Assembly (NCBI RefSeq): GCF_000378125.1
Contig: NZ_KB899242.1
Location: 434,001-498,000 of the forward strand
Source of the DNA: Rudaea cellulosilytica DSM 22992
GTDB taxonomy: Bacteria > Pseudomonadota > Gammaproteobacteria > Xanthomonadales > Rhodanobacteraceae
DNA length: 64,000 nt
Reading direction: 5' to 3'
Each line of letters starts with the position of its first letter. Position 1 is the first letter of the stretch. The translations under genes were made by a program, and so were the position numbers. Shown in pieces: positions 49,168 through 57,861 of this stretch. The notes below the pieces were generated by a model. It did no database searches. It had not been told where the DNA came from and saw only the letters and a program-made list of their open reading frames with translations.

Positions 49168-49938
49168 ATGAAAATGTCCCCGCTCGTACTCTGGTTCCAC
49201 AAGCTCGGCTCGCCACCCTATTTCTACCGCCTTGCCGGGCGCTTCCTGCCGTGGCTGTATGCGATCGCACTGGTCACGGGCGCGGTCGGGCTTTATGGCG
49301 GTCTCGTCGTAGCGCCGGCGGACTACCAGCAGGGCGATTCGTTCCGCATGATCTACGTACACGTGCCCTGCGCGTGGATGAGCCTGTTCGTCTATGCCTT
49401 CATGGCGGCGAACTCGTTCGTCGCGCTGGTGTGGCGGATCAAGCTGTCGGAAACGTTGGCGATGGCGAGCGCGCCGGTCGGCGCGGCCTTCACCTTCATC
49501 ACGCTCGTCAGCGGCTCGCTGTGGGGCAAGCCGATGTGGGGCACGTGGTGGACCTGGGATGCGCGCCTGACCAGCGAGCTCGTGCTGCTGTTCCTCTACC
49601 TCGGCGTTATCGGCCTTTACCATGCGATCGAAGATGCGCGCCAGGCCGCGCGCGCCGCTGCGTTCCTCGCCTTGATCGGCGTGGTCAACCTGCCGATCGT
49701 GCATTACTCGGTGGTGTGGTGGAACACACTGCATCAGGGCCAGACCGTCAGCCTTATGGGCCAGTCGAAGATGTCCTCGAGCATGCTCTGGCCGCTGTTG
49801 ACGATGGCCTTCGCCACCCACGTATACTTTTTCGCCAGCCTGCTCGCGCGCTCGCGCGCCGCGCTACTCGCGCTTGAATCAGGCAAGGAGTGGGTGCGCG
49901 GCATCGCGCAGACACAGGAGGCGCATGCCCATGGCTGA
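49168..49938 (+). CDS. ccmC: Heme exporter CcmC
   Basis: This membrane protein loads heme onto CcmE. Six predicted helices and the WWD motif WGTWWTWDARLTSELVLL identify it. The start at 49168 (MKMSPLVLWFHKLGS) is chosen; an ATG 21 bases upstream is possible. Conserved periplasmic histidines sit in MIYVHVPCAWM and VHYSVVWWNTLH. Confidence 0.94.
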   Translation: MKMSPLVLWFHKLGSPPYFYRLAGRFLPWLYAIALVTGAVGLYGGLVVAPADYQQGDSFRMIYVHVPCAWMSLFVYAFMAANSFVALVWRIKLSETLAMASAPVGAAFTFITLVSGSLWGKPMWGTWWTWDARLTSELVLLFLYLGVIGLYHAIEDARQAARAAAFLALIGVVNLPIVHYSVVWWNTLHQGQTVSLMGQSKMSSSMLWPLLTMAFATHVYFFASLLARSRAALLALESGKEWVRGIAQTQEAHAHG

Positions 49939-50104
49939 GTTCCTCCACATGGGCGGCTACGGCGCCTACGTCTGGGCTGCGTACACGGTGTTCGTCGTCG
50001 TGCTGTTCGCCGATGCGCTGATGCCGCTCTGGCAGCGCCGCAATACGCTGCGCGAAATCGACGCGCGCCTGCGTCGCGAATCGAACCGAAAATCGACGCC
50101 ATGA
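49931..50104 (+). CDS. ccmD: Heme exporter small subunit CcmD
   Basis: A 57-residue single-helix protein that helps release CcmE from CcmABC. MAEFLHMGGYGAYVWAAYTV followed by a charged tail matches the family. AGGAGG at 49916-49921 lies nine bases before the ATG at 49931 and only three before the ATG at 49925, so the former is preferred. It overlaps ccmC by eight bases and ccmE by four. Confidence 0.92.
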   Translation: MAEFLHMGGYGAYVWAAYTVFVVVLFADALMPLWQRRNTLREIDARLRRESNRKSTP

Positions 50105-50547
50105 CCCCGACTCGCAAACGCCGCCTGATCGCGGTCGCCCTGATTCTGCTCGCTGTCGGCGTCGCCGCCGCGCTGACCGTCACCGCGCTGAGCCAGAACA
50201 TGACCTATCTGTTCTCACCGACCGAAACCCTGGCCGGCAAGGCACCGCCGGGGGCGAGTTTCAAGCTCGGCGGTGTCGTGCTCGAAAGCTCGATCAAGCG
50301 CGATCCGAATTCGTTGAAAGTCGACTTCGTCGTCACCGACCGCTTCAAGCAGATTCCAGTCGAATACACCGGCATCCTGCCGGATCTGTTCCGCGAGGGC
50401 CAGAGCGTGATCGCTACCGGCAAGATGCAGGGCGATCGTTTCATCGCACGCGAGGTGCTGGCCAAGCACGACGAAAGCTACATGCCGAAGGAAGTCGCCG
50501 ACGCGATCGCAAAAGCGAAAGCGGCGCACGCCGCGGAGACGAAGTAG
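50101..50547 (+). CDS. ccmE: Heme chaperone CcmE
   Basis: This periplasmic chaperone binds heme covalently. The 148 residues have an N-terminal anchor helix (about 8-30) and the heme motif H123-xxx-Y127 (AKHDESYMP). It is the last ccm gene here; the expected ccmF, ccmG and ccmH do not follow, as the next gene is on the opposite strand after 17 bases. Confidence 0.95.
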   Translation: MTPTRKRRLIAVALILLAVGVAAALTVTALSQNMTYLFSPTETLAGKAPPGASFKLGGVVLESSIKRDPNSLKVDFVVTDRFKQIPVEYTGILPDLFREGQSVIATGKMQGDRFIAREVLAKHDESYMPKEVADAIAKAKAAHAAETK

Positions 50548-50564
50548 TCTTCAGCCTTTAGCCG

Positions 50565-51515
50565 TCAGCGGAAACGGTCCGTCGCGCTTATCAGTTCGTG
50601 GGTGATGCCCGGCTCGAAGGCCGAATGGCCGGCGTCGCCGACGATGCGCAGATCCGCTTCCGGCCAGGCGCGATGCAGGTCCCACGCGCTGCGCATCGGG
50701 CAGACCACGTCATAACGGCCCTGCACGATCACCGCCGGTATCTTTTTCAACTTGTGCGCATTGTATAAAAGCTGGTCGTCGCGCTCGAAAAAGCCGCCGT
50801 GAACGAAGTAGTGGCATTCGATGCGCGCGAAGGCGAGCGCGAACTGGTCGGCACCGGTTGAATTGACGTAGTCGGCGCTCTGGGCGAGAAAGCTCGTCGA
50901 GCCTTCCCAGATCGACCAGGCCTTGGCCGCTTCGAGGCGGATCGTCTCGTCGCCTGAAGTCAGGCGGCGATAGTAGGCGCTCATCAAATCGTGGCGCTCG
51001 ACCGGCGGAATCGGTTTGAGATAACCCTCCCACGCATCCGGATAGATCGCATCGCAGCCGTGCTGGTAGAACCATTCCAGCTCCCAGCGCCGCAGCATGA
51101 AAATGCCGCGCAACACCAACTCACTGACGCGCTGCGGATGCGTCTGCGCATAGGCGAGCGCGAGCGTCGAGCCCCAAGAACCGCCGAATACCTGCCAACG
51201 CTCGATGCCGAGATGCGCACGCAGCGCCTCGATGTCCTGCACGAGATGCCAGGTCGTGTTGTCGGTCAATTCCGCATGCGGCGTCGAGCGCCCGCAGCCG
51301 CGCTGGTCGAACAGCACGATGCGATAGTGTTGCGGGTCGAAGAAACGCCGCGACTTCGCGTTGCAACCTGCACCCGGCCCGCCGTGCAGGAACACCACCG
51401 GCTTGCCTTGCGGATTGCCGCATTGCTCGTAGTAGATCGTGTGCAGCGGTGACACCGCCAGCATGCCGCTTTCGTAGGGCTCGATTTCGCAAAATAGAGT
51501 ACGCCGATCCTGCAT
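50565..51515 (-). CDS. pip: Proline iminopeptidase
   Basis: This alpha/beta hydrolase removes N-terminal proline from peptides. With the start at 51515 (MQDRRTLFCEIEPYESG; AAGGAA seven bases upstream) it has 316 residues. The oxyanion segment HGGPGAGCN, nucleophile elbow GGSWGSTLAL and catalytic histidine in GDAGHSAFEPG are present. It lies 10 bases downstream of the D-2-hydroxyglutarate dehydrogenase-like gene, so the two are probably co-transcribed. Confidence 0.93.
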   Translation of the reverse strand: MQDRRTLFCEIEPYESGMLAVSPLHTIYYEQCGNPQGKPVVFLHGGPGAGCNAKSRRFFDPQHYRIVLFDQRGCGRSTPHAELTDNTTWHLVQDIEALRAHLGIERWQVFGGSWGSTLALAYAQTHPQRVSELVLRGIFMLRRWELEWFYQHGCDAIYPDAWEGYLKPIPPVERHDLMSAYYRRLTSGDETIRLEAAKAWSIWEGSTSFLAQSADYVNSTGADQFALAFARIECHYFVHGGFFERDDQLLYNAHKLKKIPAVIVQGRYDVVCPMRSAWDLHRAWPEADLRIVGDAGHSAFEPGITHELISATDRFR

Positions 51516-51525
51516 CGGTATTCCT

Positions 51526-52944
51526 TCAGTCAAACAGTTTCCCAGGATTCATCAGGCCGTGCGGATCGAACACGCGGCGCACGCCGCGCATCAGTTCGAT
51601 TTCCGCGGGGCTGCGTGTGCCGGCCAGATACGGCTTCTTGACCAAGCCGATGCCGTGCTCGGCGGAGATGCTGCCGCCATGGCGCGCGAGCACCTCGCTC
51701 AACAGCTTGGTCACGCGCTCGCACTGGGCGACGAAATCGGCGTCGGCAAGTTCGGCCGGCTTGAGCACGTTGATGTGCAGGTTGCCGTCGCCGATGTGGC
51801 CGAACCAGACCACATCGAATTGCGGGTACTCGCGCGTCAGCAGTGACGACATTTCGTCGAGGAAGTCCGGCACTGCGGAAATGCGCACCGAGATGTCGTT
51901 CTTGTACGGCTTGTACGGCGCGAGGCTCTCGGTGATGCCTTCGCGCAGCCGCCACAGCGCTGCGGCCTGGGCATCGCTCTGGCTGAGCACACCGTCGTTG
52001 ACGAAACCGTCGTTGAGGCACTGCTCGAACACTTCGAGTGCCGCCTGCTGCTGCGCCTCGTCCGCGGCGTCGAATTCGGTGACGACGTAGTAAGGCGAGA
52101 TCTCGTCGAAAGGCTTCTGTGCGCCGTGCGCGAGCACGTGGTGCAGGGCGCGGTCGGTGAAAAACTCGAACGCCGACAGGTTCAGGCGTTTGCGGCACGC
52201 CGCGAACACGCGCATCAGCGCGCTCATTTCGGGCACGGCGAACAGCATCACCTGCGATGCAGGCGGCGGATCGGTCAAGCGCAAGGTCGCCTCGACGACG
52301 AGGCCAAGCGTACCCTCGGCGCCGATGACGAGCTGGCGCAAGTCGTAGCCCGACGAGTTCTTGATCAAGCCACGATTCAATTCGAGCAGGTCGCCGTTCG
52401 CGGTGACGAGCTTCAGGCCGGCGATCCACTCGCGTGTGTTGCCGTAGCGGATCACGCGGATACCGCCCGCATTGGTGGAAATGTTGCCGCCGATCGAACA
52501 CGAGCCGCGCGCGGCGAAGTCGACCGGATAGATCAGGCCGTACTCCGCCGCGGCCTTGTGCACGGCTTCGAGCGCAATGCCGGGCTGCACGGTCAGGGTG
52601 CGGTCGACGGGATTGAAGTCGAGCACGCGGTTCATGCGCTCGAAACTGACGACAAGTTCGCCGCTCGCCGCAACCGCGCCACCCGATAGGCCCGTGCGCC
52701 CGCCCGACGGCACGATTGCGATGCCTTGCACATTCGCCCAGCGCGCGATCGCTTGGACTTCGGCGATGGTCGCCGGCAACGCGATCGCGAGCGGAGCCGG
52801 CGTCCAGCGCCGGGTCCAGTCGCGGCCATAGTGTTCGAGATCGGCAGCGGCGGTGAGCAGCCGCAGATTCGGCTGCGCTCGGCGCAGTTCGTCCAATGCC
52901 CCCACCGTTGCCGACGCCTCGGCGCTGCTCGCGTTGCCCGTCAT
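51526..52944 (-). CDS. FAD-linked D-2-hydroxyglutarate dehydrogenase-like oxidase
   Basis: A 472-residue VAO-type flavoprotein with an FAD_binding_4 domain (PSGGRTGLSGGA at about 79-90; NISTNAGGIRVIRYGN) and a C-terminal FAD-oxidase domain with WFGHIGDGNLHINVL and SAEHGIGLVK. It could be a D-lactate or glycolate dehydrogenase, but its position divergent from serA favours D-2-hydroxyglutarate dehydrogenase, which recycles the by-product of SerA in Pseudomonas. The start at 52944 has AGGA upstream, and a candidate promoter precedes it. Confidence 0.85.
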   Translation of the reverse strand: MTGNASSAEASATVGALDELRRAQPNLRLLTAAADLEHYGRDWTRRWTPAPLAIALPATIAEVQAIARWANVQGIAIVPSGGRTGLSGGAVAASGELVVSFERMNRVLDFNPVDRTLTVQPGIALEAVHKAAAEYGLIYPVDFAARGSCSIGGNISTNAGGIRVIRYGNTREWIAGLKLVTANGDLLELNRGLIKNSSGYDLRQLVIGAEGTLGLVVEATLRLTDPPPASQVMLFAVPEMSALMRVFAACRKRLNLSAFEFFTDRALHHVLAHGAQKPFDEISPYYVVTEFDAADEAQQQAALEVFEQCLNDGFVNDGVLSQSDAQAAALWRLREGITESLAPYKPYKNDISVRISAVPDFLDEMSSLLTREYPQFDVVWFGHIGDGNLHINVLKPAELADADFVAQCERVTKLLSEVLARHGGSISAEHGIGLVKKPYLAGTRSPAEIELMRGVRRVFDPHGLMNPGKLFD

Positions 52945-52967
52945 GACGTTTCCTGTGACTTTGCCGC

Positions 52968-52996
52968 ATTCTAGCAAGGCCGGGACGTTGTGTCGC
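52968..52996 (-). promoter_or_regulatory. Candidate promoter of the D-2-hydroxyglutarate dehydrogenase-like gene
   Basis: On the minus strand GCGACA (52996-52991) and TAGAAT (52973-52968) are 17 bases apart; the -10 matches five of six positions and the -35 four. The start would be about 52961, close to the ATG at 52944. The serA promoter must lie in the same 124-base gap but was not recognised. Confidence 0.5.
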
Positions 52997-53068
52997 AGCG
53001 CAACACAGTGGGGAAATTTCTGGCATAGTTGGATGCTCCGCTCTCCCTTTCTCCCGTTGCCGCGATCC

Positions 53069-54304
53069 ATGACCAAGACCTCGTTCCCCAAGCAAGACAT
53101 CAAGGTGCTCCTGCTCGAAGGCGTCAGCCAGACCGCGCTCGACGCGTTCAAGGCAGCAGGTTATACGAACATCGAATTCCACAAGAAATCGCTATCGACG
53201 GACGAGTTGAAGAAATCGATCGCCGACGCGCACATCGTCGGCATCCGCTCGCGCACCAATCTCACCGCCGACGTGTTCGCCGAGGCGAAGAAGCTCATCA
53301 CGGTGGGCTGCTTCTGCATCGGCACCAACCAGGTGGATACCGACATGGCCGAAACGCTCGGCATCCCGGTGTTCAACGCGCCGTACTCGAATACGCGCAG
53401 CGTGGCCGAACTGGTCATCGCCGAGGCGATCATGCTCGCACGCGGGATCCCGCAGAAAAACGCCGAATGCCATCGCGGCGGTTGGTCGAAATCGGCGCTC
53501 GGCAGCGTCGAGGTGCGCGGCAAGACGCTGGGCGTGATCGGCTACGGCCACATCGGTACGCAGATCGGCGTGCTTGCCGAGTCGCTCGGCATGCACGTGA
53601 TCTATCACGACATCGAGGCCAAGCTCGCGCTCGGCAACGCGCGCGCGGCGCAGGGCCTCGACGACCTGTTCGCACGCGCCGACATCGTCACCCTGCACGT
53701 GCCGGAGACGCCGGCGACCAAATGGATGATCGGCGCGAAAGAGCTCGCGAAAATGAAGCCAGGCGCGCTGCTGATCAACGCCGCGCGCGGCACCGTCGTC
53801 GACATCGATGCGCTCGCTGCGGCACTCGATTCCGGCCACATCGCCGGCGCGGCGATCGATGTTTTCCCGGTCGAGCCCAAGGGCAACGATGACGAGTTCA
53901 CATCTCCGTTGCGTGGCAGGGATAATGTCATCCTGACCCCGCACGTCGGCGGTTCGACGCTCGAGGCGCAGGACAACATCGGCATCGAGGTCGCAGCCAA
54001 ACTCGTGCGCTACAGCGACAACGGCTCCACCCTCTCCGCGGTGAATTTCCCCGAGGTTTCGCTGCCCGGGCATCCGAACAGCCAGCGCCTGCTGCACATC
54101 CATCGCAACACGCCGGGCATCCTCTCGCGCATCAACGAGGTGTTCTCGCGCGAGAACATCAATATCGATGCACAGTACCTACAGACCGATCCCAAGGTCG
54201 GCTACGTCGTCATCGACGTGTCGACCACGGCCGAAAGCGCGAACAAGCTGCGCGACGCACTCGCGGCCATCCCCGGAACGCTGCGTACGCGCGTGCTGTA
54301 CTGA
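53069..54304 (+). CDS. serA: D-3-phosphoglycerate dehydrogenase
   Basis: This is the first enzyme of serine synthesis, oxidising 3-phosphoglycerate with NAD. The 411 residues match the E. coli-type length. The Rossmann motif GVIGYGHIGTQIG, catalytic residues in INAARGTVVD, FPVEPKGNDDE and LTPHVGGST, and a C-terminal ACT domain for serine inhibition (about 335-411) are present. The start at 53069 (MTKTSFPKQDIKVLLLEG) is preferred over the longer frame that extends into the divergent gene. Confidence 0.96.
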   Translation: MTKTSFPKQDIKVLLLEGVSQTALDAFKAAGYTNIEFHKKSLSTDELKKSIADAHIVGIRSRTNLTADVFAEAKKLITVGCFCIGTNQVDTDMAETLGIPVFNAPYSNTRSVAELVIAEAIMLARGIPQKNAECHRGGWSKSALGSVEVRGKTLGVIGYGHIGTQIGVLAESLGMHVIYHDIEAKLALGNARAAQGLDDLFARADIVTLHVPETPATKWMIGAKELAKMKPGALLINAARGTVVDIDALAAALDSGHIAGAAIDVFPVEPKGNDDEFTSPLRGRDNVILTPHVGGSTLEAQDNIGIEVAAKLVRYSDNGSTLSAVNFPEVSLPGHPNSQRLLHIHRNTPGILSRINEVFSRENINIDAQYLQTDPKVGYVVIDVSTTAESANKLRDALAAIPGTLRTRVLY

Positions 54305-54394
54305 TTCTGTCCATCGGGATTGGAAAACTGCGCTGTTCGTCTCGGTGGCGGCGCGGGATTTGGGATAAATTCGGCTATAGATCGAGGATGGATC

Positions 54395-56311
54395 ATGCGT
54401 CGAGCGCGAAGGGTCTTGTGCAAGGTTGTCTGCTGCGCGCTACTGCCGGGATTGGCCTTCGGCGGCGCGACAGTCGCCGGAAACGCATCGCCTCCTCGTC
54501 TGCCTATTTCGCCGCGTCCGCGGCCATCATCGCCGCCGCTCCCGGTTGCGCCGAGCGCGCCCGAAGCGTCTCGTTTTCTTGCACAGGCAACGTTCGGACC
54601 GACCGATGCCGACATAAGCCATCTGCAAGCTGTTGGCTATCAGGTCTGGCTCGGCGAGCAGTTCAACGCCGCGCCCACGCGCCGAATGGACTACCGCAAC
54701 TGGGTCGAAAACACGTTGCACGAAGAGTTCACTACCGACGACATGCTCGAAGCGTGGTGGCTCGGTGCGCTTGGCGGACCGGACCCAGCCGACCCGAGCG
54801 TGATCCGCCGCGACCAGTTGCGCCAGCGCGTCGCCTTCGCGCTGTCGGAAATCTTCGTCGTCTCGACCCGGACCACCCTGATCGACCAGTTCCCGAACGG
54901 CCAGGCGTACTACTACGACGTGCTCGTCAACGACGCGTTCGCCAATTATCGCCAACTGCTCGAAGACGTGACCCTGAGCCCGGCGATGGGTGTTTACCTC
55001 AACATGCTGAGCAACCAGCGCGCCGACTCGACCAAGAACATCCATCCGGACGAGAACTACGCGCGCGAGGTCAACCAGTTGTTCAGCGTCGGCCTCGTCC
55101 TGCTCAATCAAGATGGCACGGCGCAGCTCGTCAACGGCCAACCGGTGCCAACCTACACGCAGGATACGGTCAAGGCTTTCGCCCACGTCTTCACGGGCTG
55201 GAACTGGTCCGACTGCGTGCCGGCCAACCACAACGACTTCAGCGACTGCGCCGTCGATTGGAGCACCGGCGCGAACATGCAGCAGCCGATGGCCGCATTC
55301 GCCGCGTACCACGACAACGGCACGCGCGCACCGGACGATCTGTCGAACAAGCAGTTGCTCAGCTATGCCGGCGCGGCCAACGGTGGCCTCCTCGTCGACG
55401 GCGGCACGCCACAGAACGACCTCAAGTTCGCCCTCGACAACATCTTCAACCATCCGAATGTCGGACCGTTCATCGGTCGACAGCTGATCCAGCGCCTGGT
55501 CACGAGCAATCCTTCGCCTGCCTACGTGCGGCGCATCGCCGCGGTGTTCAACAACAACGGCTTGGGCGTGCGCGGCGACCTCAAGTCAGTGGTCGCCGCG
55601 ATCCTGCTCGACGACGAGGCGCGCAACGGTGCGGGGAAATACCCGGACACCTTCGGCAAGCTGCGCGAGCCGCTGCTGCGCCTCTCTCACATCTGGCGCG
55701 CGATGGGCGCGCAGCATCGTTGCGGCAACGACACGGTCAGGCAGTCCGGCAGCAGTTCGTACACCCAGCACTACGCCAACCGTCCGTATCGCTACGCGGG
55801 CTGGTATTCGGTCTGGGGAACCAACTATCTGTTCAACCAGCAGCCGCTCTACGCCAGCTCGGTGTTCAACTTTTTCCGGCCGGGATTCATCCCGCCCGGC
55901 GAAATGACGACGAAGCAGTTGTATGGGCCGGAATTCCAGATCACGACCGATTCGCAGATCGCCGAAGTTACCAACGATGTGCTGCCGCGCGCGATGTGGC
56001 TCGACATCCACGACACCTGCGACAGCACCGACGACTACGGCGACGTCGCGATCGACCACCAGCGTGACCTCGCGCTGGCCGGCAGCGGCCAGGGCGGCCC
56101 CGCCGATCCCGCTGACCGCCTCGTCGACGCCTACAACATCCGCTTCATGGGCGGGCAGATGTCCGCGTACATGCGCACGACGCTGATCAACTATCTCAAC
56201 CGCATCGATCACTACTGGGACAACAACGGCACCCAGGACTGGCGCATCGCGCGCATCCAGCGCGCGCTGTACCTGATCTTCACCTCACCCGAATATGCGA
56301 TTCAAAAGTGA
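54395..56311 (+). CDS. DUF1800 secreted protein
   Basis: A 638-residue DUF1800 protein of unknown function. A basic N-terminus with a hydrophobic stretch (MRRARRVLCKVVCCALLPGL) suggests export, followed by a Pro-rich linker and then the domain starting at RFLAQATFGPTDADI. Family features include DENYARELNQLF-like ENYAREVNQLFSVG, FAHVFTGWNWS and HPNVGPFIGRQLIQRLV. GAGG seven bases upstream supports the ATG at 54395. It is 10 bases upstream of the DUF1501 gene, a recurrent pair. Confidence 0.92.
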   Translation: MRRARRVLCKVVCCALLPGLAFGGATVAGNASPPRLPISPRPRPSSPPLPVAPSAPEASRFLAQATFGPTDADISHLQAVGYQVWLGEQFNAAPTRRMDYRNWVENTLHEEFTTDDMLEAWWLGALGGPDPADPSVIRRDQLRQRVAFALSEIFVVSTRTTLIDQFPNGQAYYYDVLVNDAFANYRQLLEDVTLSPAMGVYLNMLSNQRADSTKNIHPDENYAREVNQLFSVGLVLLNQDGTAQLVNGQPVPTYTQDTVKAFAHVFTGWNWSDCVPANHNDFSDCAVDWSTGANMQQPMAAFAAYHDNGTRAPDDLSNKQLLSYAGAANGGLLVDGGTPQNDLKFALDNIFNHPNVGPFIGRQLIQRLVTSNPSPAYVRRIAAVFNNNGLGVRGDLKSVVAAILLDDEARNGAGKYPDTFGKLREPLLRLSHIWRAMGAQHRCGNDTVRQSGSSSYTQHYANRPYRYAGWYSVWGTNYLFNQQPLYASSVFNFFRPGFIPPGEMTTKQLYGPEFQITTDSQIAEVTNDVLPRAMWLDIHDTCDSTDDYGDVAIDHQRDLALAGSGQGGPADPADRLVDAYNIRFMGGQMSAYMRTTLINYLNRIDHYWDNNGTQDWRIARIQRALYLIFTSPEYAIQK

Positions 56312-56321
56312 GAGTGCGCGC

Positions 56322-57770
56322 ATGAATTTCGACCGCCGCAAATTCCTCGGCCATACCGCGCGTGCGGCGCTCGGTGCCAGCATCTACTCCGCGTTCGGCA
56401 GCCTGCAACTCGTGCGCGCCGCGGCGCAGGCAAACTACAGTTTCAGCGACTACAAGGCGCTGGTCTGCGTCTTCCTTTACGGCGGCAACGACGCCTTCAA
56501 CATGATCGTGCCGACCGACGCCACGCGCTACGCACAATACAAGGCGGTGCGGCCGACGATCGCGCTGGCTCAGAACGCTCTACTCGCGCTCAACGCGCCT
56601 GGTTCGGGCGCAGGCTCGCCGGGCGACGGCGGCAATTACGGATTCCATTCCGCCATGCCCGAACTGCAGGCGCTGTTCAACCAAGCGAACAGCCCGGTCG
56701 GGGTTGTCGCCAACGTCGGCACACTGGTGCGACCGGTGACCAAGGCCCAATACCAGGGAGGCAGCGTCGCCCTGCCGCCGCAATTGTTCTCGCACGCCGA
56801 TCAGCAGGCCTACTGGCAATCCTCGCCGCCTTCGAACGCGCCGAGCACGGGCTGGGGTGGGCGCATCTGCGACCTGCTTGCGAGCGCCAATACCTCATCG
56901 CTGCCGATGCTCAATTCACTCGCGGGGGAAGATGCATTCATTCGCGGCAATACCGGCAATAACTACATCATGAATCCCGACAGCGCGGCGACGATCGACG
57001 CGCCCGACTCGTGGGACGATAACGCAAACAACCTGCAGGCCGCATTCGACGCACTGCGCGCGTCTGGCACACAGGCCAATACGCTCGAGCGCACCTACGC
57101 CGCGCAGATGAACCACTCGATCAACACGGCCGCACAGATCAACTCGGCAATCAACGCCACCGGCATGCCGGCATTCGAATCCTTCTTCCCGAACATCAGC
57201 GGCGGCGATCTCGACCGCCAGTTGTGCACCGTGGCCAAGCTGATCTGGGCCGCGAACAACAACATCGCCGGCTATACCGGGCAGAAACGGCAGGTGTTCT
57301 TCGTTTCGACCGGTGGCTTCGACACGCACGACAACGAGTTGTCGGTGCAATCGGGATTGTTCGCGTTGCTGTCGAAGTCGCTCGCGGGTTTCTACAAGGC
57401 GCTTAACAGTGCAGGGCTTGCATCGACCGCGACCGCGTTTACCGCCTCGGATTTCGGGCGCACGCTGTCGTGCAATGAAGACGGCACCGACCACGGCTGG
57501 GCCTCGCACCATCTCGTCGTCGGCGGCGCTGTCAAGGGCGGCAAGTTCTACGGCGACAACCTCGCTGGCAGCGGCACCGCGGCAATGCCAAGCCTGGCAC
57601 TGTCCGCCGGCAATCCCAACGACGCCGGCTACGGTCAGATCATCCCGACGACATCGGTCGATCAATATTCCGCAACGCTCGCCAGCTGGTTTGGCCTGGG
57701 TGCGAGCGATCTTGCCCTGCTATTTCCCAACCTCGCTAATTTCAATGTCGGCAACCTCGGCTTTGTCTGA
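56322..57770 (+). CDS. DUF1501 protein, Tat-exported
   Basis: A 482-residue protein of the DUF1501 (alkaline-phosphatase-like/sulfatase-related) family. The start MNFDRRKFLGHTARAALG is a Tat signal with RR at 5-6. Family segments ALVCVFLYGGNDAFNMIVP, FFVSTGGFDTHDNE and DFGRTLSCNEDGTDHGWASHH hold likely metal ligands. With the DUF1800 protein it probably forms an exported pair; the substrate is unknown. Confidence 0.92.
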   Translation: MNFDRRKFLGHTARAALGASIYSAFGSLQLVRAAAQANYSFSDYKALVCVFLYGGNDAFNMIVPTDATRYAQYKAVRPTIALAQNALLALNAPGSGAGSPGDGGNYGFHSAMPELQALFNQANSPVGVVANVGTLVRPVTKAQYQGGSVALPPQLFSHADQQAYWQSSPPSNAPSTGWGGRICDLLASANTSSLPMLNSLAGEDAFIRGNTGNNYIMNPDSAATIDAPDSWDDNANNLQAAFDALRASGTQANTLERTYAAQMNHSINTAAQINSAINATGMPAFESFFPNISGGDLDRQLCTVAKLIWAANNNIAGYTGQKRQVFFVSTGGFDTHDNELSVQSGLFALLSKSLAGFYKALNSAGLASTATAFTASDFGRTLSCNEDGTDHGWASHHLVVGGAVKGGKFYGDNLAGSGTAAMPSLALSAGNPNDAGYGQIIPTTSVDQYSATLASWFGLGASDLALLFPNLANFNVGNLGFV

Positions 57771-57861
57771 GGGTTAAGGAAACAGGCCGCCAGGCGCTGA
57801 AATCCTTCTGCTCGACATCGCCGGAGGAAGCGGGACTCAAGATTTCCTCGCCTTGTTGCGA

